A DNA stretch of 40,432 nucleotides from positions 1-40,432 of the forward strand of contig SUUU01000008.1 in NCBI GenBank assembly GCA_015062335.1. Reading direction: 5' to 3'. Shown piece by piece: positions 15,056-24,169 of this stretch. Under the pieces are notes generated by a model. It was not told where the DNA came from. It made no database searches and was given only the letters and a program-made list of their open reading frames with translations. This stretch comes from Alphaproteobacteria bacterium. Its GTDB lineage: Bacteria > Pseudomonadota > Alphaproteobacteria > UBA3830. Each line of letters opens with the position of its first letter. Within the stretch, counting starts at the first letter, position 1. The position numbers and the translations under genes were made by a program.

Positions 15056-16021
15056 CTATTTATTAAATGAAGCGATCATTTGGATTATAACCGGTCCCAG
15101 CATAACTATAAACAAGCATGGCATGATGAAAAACATCATAGGCAATGTCAACAACGTTGGAGCTTTCGCCGCTTTTTCTTCTACTAGCAGCATCTTTTTT
15201 TGACGAGCTTCCGTAGCTAATTCTTTCAAGGATGCAGATAGTGATGAACCATAATCTATAGCTTGACTTAAAGTTGAAGCAATTGTTCTTATTTCCAAAC
15301 AATCTGTCCTTTGCTCAAGATTAGAAAATACAACATGATGATCCGGAATCATTTCAAGTTCAATTGACGTCAAGCTAAGTTCCTCTGCCAATATCGGATT
15401 AGATGCCCTCATTTCTCTGGCAATTCTTCGAATAGAATTATTTAAATCCAAACCCGATTCTGTACAAATAACCAGTAAATCGATCAAATCAGGAACGCCC
15501 CCTTCTATTGCCTCTTTTCGCTGTGCTGCAAGCATTTCCATGTTCATGTCTGATAATTTGTTTCCACCATAAACCCCTCCAAGCAAAGAAATAGCAATGA
15601 CCGCATATATCGGAATATCAAAATCGTTAGTTCCAAGAACCAAAAACAATATCATCACTAAAGCACAACACGAGGTTGCTTTAGATGTCATAAATTTTTC
15701 CAAGTCAGAATCTTGTCGCATTCCTGCCCTAATTAATAATGCTTTCATATCATCAATAAACTCAGGATATCGCTCTCCGATAAGGTTAAAAAGAGCATTG
15801 TTTCCAAACATCGGCCCTTTTTTAGATAAGCCTATATTCTCATCCTCTTCATTGAAATTTGCATCTACCGCAGAGGCTTGCACGCCCGTTTTTTTCATTC
15901 TGGCCACAACTCTTAATGAACTTAACAATTTGTTTATCCAGATATCCGCATGTGGTTTAATCCAAAGATATACAACAAATGTTATAAACGCCGTAAAAAT
16001 ATCCAGCAAAATTTCCCGCAT
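15056..16021 (-). CDS. tadC: Tad pilus inner-membrane platform protein TadC
   Basis: The 321-residue protein has an N-terminal membrane anchor, a central GspF/T2SSF domain (about 175-305; VPDLIDLLVICTESGLDLNN is characteristic) and two closing membrane helices (MMFFIMPCLFIVMLGPVII). With TadB it forms the inner-membrane platform on which the TadA ATPase drives pilus assembly. It is the last gene of an eight-gene minus-strand operon and starts 2 bases after the tadB stop. No TadD-like TPR gene or pseudopilin follows, which is where many Tad loci carry them. Confidence 0.92.
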   Translation of the reverse strand: MREILLDIFTAFITFVVYLWIKPHADIWINKLLSSLRVVARMKKTGVQASAVDANFNEEDENIGLSKKGPMFGNNALFNLIGERYPEFIDDMKALLIRAGMRQDSDLEKFMTSKATSCCALVMILFLVLGTNDFDIPIYAVIAISLLGGVYGGNKLSDMNMEMLAAQRKEAIEGGVPDLIDLLVICTESGLDLNNSIRRIAREMRASNPILAEELSLTSIELEMIPDHHVVFSNLEQRTDCLEIRTIASTLSQAIDYGSSLSASLKELATEARQKKMLLVEEKAAKAPTLLTLPMMFFIMPCLFIVMLGPVIIQMIASFNK

Positions 16022-16023
16022 GA

Positions 16024-17028
16024 TTACACCTTAATTTTTGTTGCCTTAACCATCATGAATGTTCCTATGGAAAACAAAGTTATTCCTATTTTTAAAAGAC
16101 TTTGCCCATGTCCCGGCTTCACAAATTCTTTGAGATGATCCGGATTAATGATAGCCATAATTCCGGCAAAAGCGAAAGGAAGAGCACTAAGAACAATAGC
16201 CGACATTCTTGCTTCCGATGACATTGCTCTTATTTTCAATCCCAGCTCAAGCCTTTTTCGAACAATTCCAGCCAAATTCGCCAAAATATCACCCAACACT
16301 CCACCGTTTTCCATTTGCAAAATGAGAGCTACAACCAAAAAACGGAATTCTTCGATATCTATCCTATCTGCCGCTTCAGCTAAAACTTTTTCTGGAAGAA
16401 CTCCCAGCTCAAATTTCTGACTGATAATTTTAAATTCAGAAGCAATGGGATCTTTTGATTCTATGCTGATTAATTTCATAATTCGGCCAATATTCAGACC
16501 TGCTTTAACACCTCGAATCATCATATCAATTGCATCTGGAAATTGTTGTAAAAATGCCATTTTTCGTTTGTCCGCCATATTCTTCAAAAATGAATAAACC
16601 AAATATGCGCCGACCACCATACCTATAGGAATCCCTGTTAAAGCATTTAAAAAATCAAAATATAAAATGATGAAACTAAAAATCATTCCTCCTATAGAAC
16701 AGTAAATAACAAAATTACTCATAGGTATATCACTTAGTCCAGCTTTTTTCATGATAATCAAGATTCGCTCAACCAAACTATTTGCGTTACCGGTTGAATT
16801 ATCTAATTCTTGCTTTGTAATTTTGGTAAATGTAGAAGCCACTTTCCCGGCATTTTCAAGAAGCTCATCTTGCTGCTTGGACAACATATTCAATCGCCTT
16901 TTCAGGCGCTGAGCATCACTTTCTTTACCTTCTTCTTCAATGGATCGATTGTACATGTACACATAAATTCCATACGATAGTATGAATGCACATATGAAAA
17001 AAAATAAACTGTCAATAACTGTACTCAT
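16024..17028 (-). CDS. tadB: Tad pilus inner-membrane platform protein TadB
   Basis: The 334-residue protein has an N-terminal helix, a cytoplasmic coiled segment (about 25-75), paired helices near 95-140 and a GspF domain with FPDAIDMMIRGVKAGLNI and LQMENGGVLGDILANLAGIV, the typical TadB motifs. It ends in two membrane helices. I chose the ATG at 17028, with AAAGGTAG just upstream, which overlaps the cpaF end by 17 bases; a TTG at 17058 would add ten residues with no better ribosome site. It is the partner of TadC. Confidence 0.93.
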   Translation of the reverse strand: MSTVIDSLFFFICAFILSYGIYVYMYNRSIEEEGKESDAQRLKRRLNMLSKQQDELLENAGKVASTFTKITKQELDNSTGNANSLVERILIIMKKAGLSDIPMSNFVIYCSIGGMIFSFIILYFDFLNALTGIPIGMVVGAYLVYSFLKNMADKRKMAFLQQFPDAIDMMIRGVKAGLNIGRIMKLISIESKDPIASEFKIISQKFELGVLPEKVLAEAADRIDIEEFRFLVVALILQMENGGVLGDILANLAGIVRKRLELGLKIRAMSSEARMSAIVLSALPFAFAGIMAIINPDHLKEFVKPGHGQSLLKIGITLFSIGTFMMVKATKIKV

Positions 17029-18364
17029 CACTACCTTTATCTCTCCCGCTCTTATCAATTGCTGATCTCATTAAGCTCAGCAATTTTTTGTCCAACCCGT
17101 AAACAATTGCCTTATCCAAAAATGAAGGCTGGTCTATTTGAGCATCAAATCGACCTATGACTTTGTGATCTTCTGTTTCTCCCAAAGGAATAAATTTGAA
17201 CAAATGATTATATTGGATATCTCCTCGTTCATTGACGCCTGTCACCTCTACGATTTCCGTTACCTTTCTACTTCCATCATGCAATCTCTCCGTTTGTACT
17301 ACCATATTTATAGCACCAGCAATTTGCGCTCTCACTATCTCGCTAGGCAAATCAAATCCTGACATAGCAACCATGTTTTCCAGACGAATAAACGTTTCAC
17401 GCGCTCTATTTGCGTGAACCGTAGACATAGAACCGTCATGCCCTGTGTTCATTGCCTGTAACATATCTATACATTCTTCGCCTCGAACTTCTCCAATAAC
17501 AATTCGATCGGGCCTCATACGCAATGCGTTTTTGACAAGATCACGAATTGTAATTTCACCTTTACCTTCAATGTTTGGCGGTCTGCTTTCCAAGCGCACA
17601 ACATGAGGCTGTTGCAGTTTCAACTCCGCAGCATCTTCACATGTTACAATACGTTCTGTTGCGGGAATCATTTGCGATAAAGCATTCAATAATGTTGTTT
17701 TTCCCGAACCTGTACCACCCGAAACAATGATATTAAGTCCACAAGTCGCCGCTATCTGTAAAACCCCCACCATTTCCTCAGTTAAACTGCCGTGATCTGC
17801 TAATTTATGTAAATCCAACGCTTTTTTCGAAAATTTACGAATAGAAATAGATGCGCCATCTAACGCAATAGGCGGCACGACAATGTTAACACGGCTACCA
17901 TCAGGAAGTCTGGCATCACATAACGGACTTGAAGTATCGACACGACGCCCTACCCTATGCGCAATTCTTTGAGCAATTTGAAGTAAATGCGCATCATCGC
18001 GAAATTTTACAGAAGTCAGTTGCATGGTTCCTTTTTTTTCAACATATATTTGATGAGGACCGTTAACCACGATATCGGAAATAGCGTCATCATTTAACAA
18101 AATTTCCAGAGGGCCGAGACCTATCATGTCGTCAACTAACTCTCGAGCAATAGAAACCTGTTCCCTTTTTGTAATTTGAGCTCGACGTTCCTGAGCAAAA
18201 TCAAAAACGAAATTTTCAATTTCAACACGGAGCTCTTCTGGACTTAATTTAAAAGCAGATGCCAAATTGATACGGTTTAACATCGTATCATGAGCTTCTT
18301 TCCTAAACACAGTCAATAAAGGAGATTCATCTAGCTCTGATTTTATTTCCTGCTCTGCGGCCAT
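17012..18364 (-). CDS. cpaF: Tad pilus assembly ATPase CpaF/TadA
   Basis: This is the 450-residue secretion ATPase that powers pilus extension and, in Tad systems, probably retraction. The N-terminal helical domain (1-80) is followed by the VirB11/GspE-type core: Walker [10 protein letters not shown] (216-224, Lys222), the Asp box [20 protein letters not shown] (241-260), Walker [10 protein letters not shown] (287-295) and the His box STVHAN. All catalytic elements are intact, so the motor should be functional. GGAG lies 8 bases before the ATG. It sits between cpaE and tadB in the operon. Confidence 0.96.
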   Translation of the reverse strand: MAAEQEIKSELDESPLLTVFRKEAHDTMLNRINLASAFKLSPEELRVEIENFVFDFAQERRAQITKREQVSIARELVDDMIGLGPLEILLNDDAISDIVVNGPHQIYVEKKGTMQLTSVKFRDDAHLLQIAQRIAHRVGRRVDTSSPLCDARLPDGSRVNIVVPPIALDGASISIRKFSKKALDLHKLADHGSLTEEMVGVLQIAATCGLNIIVSGGTGSGKTTLLNALSQMIPATERIVTCEDAAELKLQQPHVVRLESRPPNIEGKGEITIRDLVKNALRMRPDRIVIGEVRGEECIDMLQAMNTGHDGSMSTVHANRARETFIRLENMVAMSGFDLPSEIVRAQIAGAINMVVQTERLHDGSRKVTEIVEVTGVNERGDIQYNHLFKFIPLGETEDHKVIGRFDAQIDQPSFLDKAIVYGLDKKLLSLMRSAIDKSGRDKGSDEYSY

Positions 18365-18384
18365 GGCATTTTCTCCATTTTATT

Positions 18385-19629
18385 TCATTTACGTATCAAA
18401 TTTAAAACAATATTCATTACTTGTTTTTGCAGTTTTTTAAAGGTAAATCCTTCTTTTTGTTCCAGAGCATTAACAATTGCCTGATTATCATTTTTGCCTA
18501 AAACCTCATCTGCAATTTCATTTAAAACTTCCGTTAGAGGACCATCAGAAGATGCTACAGGCTGCCCTACATTAGCAGCAGCTAACGTAATTGTCTCATC
18601 CAGTGGTAATGTATAGTCTATTTTCCTTCCGATAACGTCTTCGAATGACTCTTTTGCCAGCGCTCCAGCACTGGACAATCCATTTTTGTTAGAAATGATC
18701 GAAATCTTTTTATTAGGATACTCCACAGATATATATTCCAACATTCTAGCTGTGTTTTGAGCTGAAGCCATGGTCATTTCAACCAATAACATAAACGCAT
18801 CTGCCTTTCTCATGGATGTACGATTAATGGTATCAACATGTCTCTGCGCATCAACTAATACATAATTGAACTGTGTTTTTAATAGAGTCATGAGGGCCTC
18901 AAAGGCTCCTTCATCAACCTGAACTCCCCTTACTAAATCGCATAACCCTCCTAAATAATACAAACGCTGTTGACATTTTCTCATGATAGTTTCTGCGAAA
19001 TAATCATCTATTTTGTCAGGTGACTCTAAAATATCGAGATATGCATTTTCCGCCTTGATATCAAGTAATAAGTTGGTTGTCCCATACAAAAAATCCAAAT
19101 CCATCACCAGGGTTCTCTTGTAGTGGTGATTTGCTAATATCCAACCTACGTTTGCAGCGATCGTAGTAGATCCTGCTCCGCCAACCGTGCTGACTACATG
19201 AATTAATTTTCCTGTCTTAGATATTTCTTCCTTTAATGTTCCATTAGCAATTTCTACCGCTGTTCGCAGCAAAGTTGTATTTAAAGGTTTAACAATATAG
19301 TCTATCACTCCCATAGATTTTAAATCTCTAAACAATCCAACTTCATTGCGTGAACCTACTGCAATGATAGCCATGTTCGGCGTACTCAAATCTTTGATTT
19401 TTGCAATATCGCCTAACGGAAGTTCTGCATCCGATATATCAACAATTAATATCTTTGGGCTACGCTCAGCCTTCAAAAAAGAAAATGCATCAGTTAGCGT
19501 TCCTACGCAAGCTTCGGCATAAGCCATATTCGTCTCTTTGATGACATTCCAAACAATTTGTTCAGAAACAGCATCATTGACAAATGCCATTAAGTTATGA
19601 GGTAGTGATGACGTTCCACTCTTAGCCAT
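18385..19629 (-). CDS. cpaE: Tad pilus localisation protein CpaE/TadZ
   Basis: The 414-residue protein has a receiver-like N-terminal domain (about 15-125; ILIVDISDAEL and YIVKPL recall response regulators, without a clear full phospho-site) and a MinD/ParA-like ATPase domain. The nucleotide loop reads STVGGAGSTTIAANVG (147-162), and the acidic partner is LVMDLDF (174-180). Both Walker A lysines of the MinD type (KGG and GK) are missing, a deviation that some TadZ proteins share. CpaE directs the pilus machine to a cell pole. It starts 18 bases after the cpaD stop. Confidence 0.9.
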   Translation of the reverse strand: MAKSGTSSLPHNLMAFVNDAVSEQIVWNVIKETNMAYAEACVGTLTDAFSFLKAERSPKILIVDISDAELPLGDIAKIKDLSTPNMAIIAVGSRNEVGLFRDLKSMGVIDYIVKPLNTTLLRTAVEIANGTLKEEISKTGKLIHVVSTVGGAGSTTIAANVGWILANHHYKRTLVMDLDFLYGTTNLLLDIKAENAYLDILESPDKIDDYFAETIMRKCQQRLYYLGGLCDLVRGVQVDEGAFEALMTLLKTQFNYVLVDAQRHVDTINRTSMRKADAFMLLVEMTMASAQNTARMLEYISVEYPNKKISIISNKNGLSSAGALAKESFEDVIGRKIDYTLPLDETITLAAANVGQPVASSDGPLTEVLNEIADEVLGKNDNQAIVNALEQKEGFTFKKLQKQVMNIVLNLIRK

Positions 19630-19647
19630 GATTTGCCTCCCCTCTTA

Positions 19648-20289
19648 TTATTTACCGTTACTAGATTCGGATGAAGCTGTTGAACTCCCTCCGGCAGTCG
19701 ATGTTAAAGCAGCAATAGCTCTTTCCGTTTGCTGGCCCCTGTAATTTCTCGGAGAAACCAAATCAGCTTTATTGGCGACCATTTGAGTCAAATTGTATTT
19801 ATCACTGTATCCTTTTTGCGGAAGATCTTTTCCTTCATCACAATCTCCAATTGAAGATGTCCACTCTCCTGACCCTAATGATGTGCTTTGATAACTCAAC
19901 GCATCTATTCTGATATGTTCAGAAGCATCCGAGTAAAAACATGACCCTGTATTTATTATTCTGCTCTCCATAAAGCCTGCATGCATCAATGCATTCGATA
20001 TTTTTTTTGATATTTCATCCTGTTTCAAGGGATGTAGTGGCTGCTTGGCAACAATTATAAAGCTTACGTTTTCTATGCCTTTTCCTCTTTCTGTTTTCAT
20101 CTCAGAGATAATATTATTCATAAGTTCATCCGTAATGCCAACTTCGGTATTAAATTCAAACGTATGATGGTGTTGTGTTTCTGATGCGAGTACTTCGGGC
20201 AATGTATCTTGTTCATTTTGCACTATTTTCCCATTTTCACACCCAGAAAGAATCACACATCCAAGTGCGCTTGCAATTATATATCTCAT
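19648..20289 (-). CDS. cpaD: Tad pilus lipoprotein CpaD
   Basis: The 213-residue protein has a lipoprotein signal with lipobox ILSGC (Cys17). The mid-region binding segment is divergent. The C-terminal half contains YNLTQMVANKADLVSPRNYR, which fits the CpaD hallmark (N-L-A-x-M-V-x-D-P-x-D-L-x-x-P-R). The end is Ser/Ala/Gly-rich. CpaD is an outer-membrane lipoprotein thought to support the secretin CpaC, whose gene lies 12 bases upstream. Overall conservation is low, so the call relies on this motif plus operon position. Confidence 0.85.
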   Translation of the reverse strand: MRYIIASALGCVILSGCENGKIVQNEQDTLPEVLASETQHHHTFEFNTEVGITDELMNNIISEMKTERGKGIENVSFIIVAKQPLHPLKQDEISKKISNALMHAGFMESRIINTGSCFYSDASEHIRIDALSYQSTSLGSGEWTSSIGDCDEGKDLPQKGYSDKYNLTQMVANKADLVSPRNYRGQQTERAIAALTSTAGGSSTASSESSNGK

Positions 20290-20301
20290 ACTTCAACTCC
20301 C

Positions 20302-21795
20302 TTATTTCAGTGAAAAACCATTGTTCGCTTTTTTAAATACCTGATGAAACTTTCGCTGCAATATAGAATATAGCGGTGATACCATTTTCGGCGCAAAGTC
20401 CGTCGGAGCCTTCAATTTTGATGCAGGTTTAACAATGTAAGGCGTCACGATTATCACTAATTCTTTTTCAGTTTTTGCTATCGTGGAATTTCTGAAAAGT
20501 GCACCTACCCATGGAATTTTGGACAAAAGCGGGCTTTCACTAGAAGTCGAGGACTTAGTTGTTTGCAATAATCCAGCCAATGCTAAACTTTGACCACTAC
20601 CTAGCTCTACAACTGTTTCTACATTTTTTGTTTCCAATGAAGGAGTCGTTGCGTCATCTTTTGATTTAATTGTACTAACCTCTGCTTTTACGGTAATACT
20701 TATTCTGTCTTCTGACATGACGACGGGAGTAAATGTTACAGAAGTTCCCCAGTCTTTAAATTCAGTGGTATTTGCATCGGAAGATGTAGATTGTTTTACC
20801 GTATATCCGTACTCTCCACCGGACTTGAAGGTTGCGGATTTTCCAGAAAGAGCCACCAAATTCGGTTCTGCTAAAACATAAGCGTAAGATTCCGATGCCA
20901 GAGCATCTATGAAGGCTGCTAAATTATTTACACCTGCAGCCATAACCCAACGACTTCCTCCGGTGATATTTAGCATATTGTCTCGGACATCGTCTAAAGA
21001 TTCTATTGTTTTACTCAGATCTCCAACATTACCGTGGCTAAATCCCATAAAAGCGCGAGCTCCTTCGGAACCTGAACCAACTCCATTGTTAGCAGTTAAA
21101 GTTCGCCAGCTCAATCCCAAAGACTTCGTTAGATCTCTGCTGACTTCAGCAACTTTGACCTTTAACATTACTTGTGTAGATGTTTCAATCGTCATTTTAT
21201 TTATAATCTTTTCGGGTTTTATAAACTTTGACACGATATCCTTAATATCTGAAGCTGCCTCTGGTGACGGAACTTTTCCCTGCAACATTACGTTATCTTC
21301 AATTGAACTGATGTTAACATCCACCGCTGGAAAAATTTTGGCTATCGCTTTTTTAATTTCATCAATCTGATAAGTAACTCTAACTTGATAATTAGCAACA
21401 GTTTTTCCTTCTTTGCTCATTATAACTAATGATGTTATTCCAGGGGCTTTCCCGCTCAAATAAAGAGATCTGTCATTTAACATATCGACATCTGCTACGT
21501 CCGAGTTAGAAATAAATATTTCTCCTAATTGTTCTTTAAATTTCAAAAAATTTACCGAATTCATTTCTATTTCTTTTATGGCCCTTCTTGCCTGCATTTT
21601 TTCAATTTTTAATTCTTGCTCTTTTTTTTCTTGCAGACTTTTTATAAAACCAGGTTTCATTATTCCCATAGAAGAACTACTGTCAGCTCGCTCCACTGAT
21701 ACATCATTTTCCGCGCCATCCTTCACAACTTCAATTTCTCCGTACAAAGGATAAACCAACAATGCGATACATATTGCGCTCAAACTTTTTCTCAT
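20302..21795 (-). CDS. cpaC: Tad pilus outer-membrane secretin CpaC/RcpA
   Basis: The 497-residue protein begins with a signal peptide (MRKSLSAICIALLVYPLYG), followed by a charged helix (about 35-75), the pilus N-terminal domain (SNSDVADVDMLNDRSLYLSG), a BON-like domain (about 145-200) and the secretin domain (about 205-465) with SGGEYGYTV, VTFTPVV and LGSGQSLALAGLL, then SPLLSKIPWVGALFRN. It forms the outer-membrane channel. I chose the ATG at 21795, just after GGAGAGG; a start at 21813 would precede that ribosome site. It lies about 50 bases after the cpaB stop, the largest gap in the operon. Confidence 0.94.
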   Translation of the reverse strand: MRKSLSAICIALLVYPLYGEIEVVKDGAENDVSVERADSSSSMGIMKPGFIKSLQEKKEQELKIEKMQARRAIKEIEMNSVNFLKFKEQLGEIFISNSDVADVDMLNDRSLYLSGKAPGITSLVIMSKEGKTVANYQVRVTYQIDEIKKAIAKIFPAVDVNISSIEDNVMLQGKVPSPEAASDIKDIVSKFIKPEKIINKMTIETSTQVMLKVKVAEVSRDLTKSLGLSWRTLTANNGVGSGSEGARAFMGFSHGNVGDLSKTIESLDDVRDNMLNITGGSRWVMAAGVNNLAAFIDALASESYAYVLAEPNLVALSGKSATFKSGGEYGYTVKQSTSSDANTTEFKDWGTSVTFTPVVMSEDRISITVKAEVSTIKSKDDATTPSLETKNVETVVELGSGQSLALAGLLQTTKSSTSSESPLLSKIPWVGALFRNSTIAKTEKELVIIVTPYIVKPASKLKAPTDFAPKMVSPLYSILQRKFHQVFKKANNGFSLK

Positions 21796-21844
21796 AACAC
21801 CTCTCCTACACAAAGACTTTAACGCTCATCAACTTAACTCACAT

Positions 21845-23164
21845 CTACCTGCCTTGCGACGTTTCTTGACGAGATTCCTTCCTATTCCCTGACTTATCAA
21901 ATTCTACTTCGTTAGATATTAATTTTCGGTATATTCGGACAACATTTCTGGAATTTTGTTTTTTTGACTCAGGAGTCTCGATAACACGCCCACTGATGAT
22001 TTCGTATTTACCACCGTTAACTGATGATTTGCTTGCAGAACCTTCTTTTTCTTGTTCTTCTCTCAATGTTTGAGACTGTTGCAAAATAGATGTTCCTCTA
22101 TTAGCCGATTCATGCAAATTTCTCAACAATATGGAAATATTTTGATCTTCTTCCATTTTTTTTCTCTTAGTGTTCATTAACTCATCTGCAGCAGTTGATC
22201 TGCTCATATCCGCAATTTGACGCAAGATAATATTCTGCACAGAATGATCTTCCGTTTCCACATCTGTATCATCTACACTATGCTCTCTCTCGTCTTGATT
22301 TCTTAGAGATAACAATATCCCTTTGTTACCGGCTTGCTTCAACATAGTGTGAACCATATTTGTTTGTATTTCCAAGGTAATATTTTTCGGATTCACGAAA
22401 TTCTGTAATGATAACCCGGAGAACGCATTACTCGATTTATCTTTGTTCTCTTTTTCAAAATCCTTATACGTCTTTCCATCTATTGCGATGATTTTCAATG
22501 CTGTATAAGTATGGGTTTTTGTTTTAGCCCCAACTGTTTCCTCAATAATGACATCTATCAATTGTCCCGGTTTGACCATGGAAATTGAAACTGGCGCTTT
22601 TTGATCAATTGCGAAAGTTACCGCCCTATATCCCGCTTTAATTCCACTCTCATTAGCTTTCTTCTTTTCTTCTTCTAATTTTTTTTGACGTAACTTCTCT
22701 TCCTCTTTCGCTTTTTGTTGCTGTTGTTTCCGAACAATGTCCTGAGGATCTACTCCACTTAACATATCCATAACAAGAGGAATACCTGCGGGAATATCAT
22801 TTTTAGCCCACATTTTTTGAGCATTACTATAATCAGCCCCGTTGTTTAAAGGAGATCCTTTGCTGTCTTTTGCTATAAAGTAACTCTGCAAAGCATCTGC
22901 AGGCCAATTTTTCCATTCTAGTTTAGCAGTTGTTATCTTTTCATCTTTTTTTATCGAATTTTTAGTAACCAGCACCTGAATCTCTATAACCTTCTTCTTT
23001 CCTTCTTTTACCATTAATGGAATATCAGGCAACGATAATTCTTTTTTTATAGGCTGTTGCTTAATAACCGTTCCGCCCGGTAGAAGCCATCTAACGATTC
23101 CTGTTACAACCAAAGCAATCACTGATGCCGTAATTATTGGCAGAATTTCTCTTTTTTTACCCAT
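21845..23164 (-). CDS. cpaB: Tad pilus periplasmic protein CpaB/RcpC
   Basis: The 439-residue protein has one N-terminal membrane helix (about 10-28), a SAF-like region (about 45-130; VLVTKNSIKKDEKITTAKLE and DIPAGIPLVMDML) and an RcpC domain with AVTFAIDQKAPVSISMVKPG and a GQLIDVII strand. A lysine/glutamate-rich insert (about 140-170) separates them. The C-terminal 150 residues are polar and longer than in most relatives. CpaB helps stabilise the secretin in the periplasm. It is four bases from cpaA and starts after an AGGTGATG site. Confidence 0.88.
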   Translation of the reverse strand: MGKKREILPIITASVIALVVTGIVRWLLPGGTVIKQQPIKKELSLPDIPLMVKEGKKKVIEIQVLVTKNSIKKDEKITTAKLEWKNWPADALQSYFIAKDSKGSPLNNGADYSNAQKMWAKNDIPAGIPLVMDMLSGVDPQDIVRKQQQQKAKEEEKLRQKKLEEEKKKANESGIKAGYRAVTFAIDQKAPVSISMVKPGQLIDVIIEETVGAKTKTHTYTALKIIAIDGKTYKDFEKENKDKSSNAFSGLSLQNFVNPKNITLEIQTNMVHTMLKQAGNKGILLSLRNQDEREHSVDDTDVETEDHSVQNIILRQIADMSRSTAADELMNTKRKKMEEDQNISILLRNLHESANRGTSILQQSQTLREEQEKEGSASKSSVNGGKYEIISGRVIETPESKKQNSRNVVRIYRKLISNEVEFDKSGNRKESRQETSQGR

Positions 23165-23168
23165 ATCA

Positions 23169-23732
23169 TCACCTACTCATTACATCAAGTACTACCAACA
23201 TCCCTCCGCACGATAAGGCTACTCCGTACGGAATCTCCTGTTTCCAAGGATCAATGTCACATTTTTCTGACATTGCTGATGATTTCTTTATTCTAAACAA
23301 CGAAAGTAAAATAAGTCTTAATACTCGAGACTTTTTCTTTTTAATATCAAACAAACATTTGATTATTCTCATGCGTAAAGAGAATATTTCCTTGCGAAAA
23401 CATATATAAGCAATGGCCAAAATGATTCCACCTATCGCTGTCCCCCATATAAATTCAAACCAATGATTTTCAGCGAATAAAATCAAGGGAAATAGAAACT
23501 TAACGTCGCCTCCCCCGATAAGATTAAACTGATTCATTACAAAAGAGATAGAGAATACCGCAATTGATATCTTAAATGCCTCGTAAAAGTTATTACCTGA
23601 AACACCGAATAAGTAAGACAGGCCATAGAGGGATATCATCATTAATACATACTCATTTTCTATGCGAAAAAACAAAAAATCATTGATGCTTACAACAATT
23701 AGTAACAGTATAAATGAAACCCAAACTACCAA
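23169..23732 (-). CDS. cpaA: prepilin peptidase CpaA/TadV
   Basis: This inner-membrane aspartyl protease cleaves and so activates Flp-type prepilins. Two catalytic Asp residues are visible: one in SINDFLFFRIEN (family form D-x4-RIPN, here with Glu for Pro) and one in LIGGGDVKF (GxGD). With an ATG at 23807 the protein has 212 residues, no ribosome site and an unusually long 40-residue head. I prefer TTG at 23732, which is 7 bases after AAGGAG (23745-23740) and gives 187 residues with Asp18 and Asp76, close to family spacing. About six membrane helices are visible. It heads the Tad operon, divergent from acpP. No pilin gene lies next to it. Confidence 0.85.
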   Translation of the reverse strand: MVVWVSFILLLIVVSINDFLFFRIENEYVLMMISLYGLSYLFGVSGNNFYEAFKISIAVFSISFVMNQFNLIGGGDVKFLFPLILFAENHWFEFIWGTAIGGIILAIAYICFRKEIFSLRMRIIKCLFDIKKKKSRVLRLILLSLFRIKKSSAMSEKCDIDPWKQEIPYGVALSCGGMLVVLDVMSR

Positions 23733-23822
23733 TAACTTTCTCCTTACATCAGTGGCATGATATGTCGCAGATGTAAAAGCAAGGTTAAATTTTGAAAAAA
23801 TCATCAAAAAATTTTGAGTATT

Positions 23823-23853
23823 TTTTTCGATCCTCTGAGGATTTTTCGATCCT
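23823..23853. repeat. 12-bp direct repeat between cpaA and acpP
   Basis: TTTTTCGATCCT occurs twice, at 23823-23834 and 23842-23853, 19 bases apart. It lies between the divergent Tad operon and acpP. Between the copies is a small near-palindrome, ATCCTCTGAGGAT. Two turns of the helix separate the copies, as in binding sites for a dimeric regulator. A possible -10 for acpP (TATGAT, 23873-23878) lies just downstream. Confidence 0.4.
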
Positions 23854-23914
23854 ATTTTAATTCATCGCATTTTATGATATCTTGTTGTCGCTTTTTTAAA
23901 TAAGGGAAACTGTA

Positions 23915-24154
23915 ATGAGCGAGAATATTGCTGGTAAAGTAAAAGAAATTATTGCTGAAAAGTTGGATGTAGATTCATCAAAGGTCGTTGATGAGGCCCG
24001 TTTTATCGATGATTTAGGAGCTGATAGTTTAGATACTGTTGAGCTCGTTATGGCTTTAGAGGAAGAATTTGGTATCGAGATTTCTAACGAAGAAGGGCAA
24101 AATATTGTATCTGTAAAAGATGCCATTTCTTTTGTTGAGAATAAAATTAAATAG
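23915..24154 (+). CDS. acpP: acyl carrier protein
   Basis: The 79-residue acidic four-helix protein carries growing acyl chains in fatty acid synthesis. The 4'-phosphopantetheine site is Ser38 in [16 protein letters not shown]. The gene has AAGGGAAA before its ATG and is followed after 15 bases by fabF, the canonical bacterial pair. fabD/fabG are not in the window. Confidence 0.98.
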   Translation: MSENIAGKVKEIIAEKLDVDSSKVVDEARFIDDLGADSLDTVELVMALEEEFGIEISNEEGQNIVSVKDAISFVENKIK

Positions 24155-24169
24155 CTGAGAGTTTTAGTT

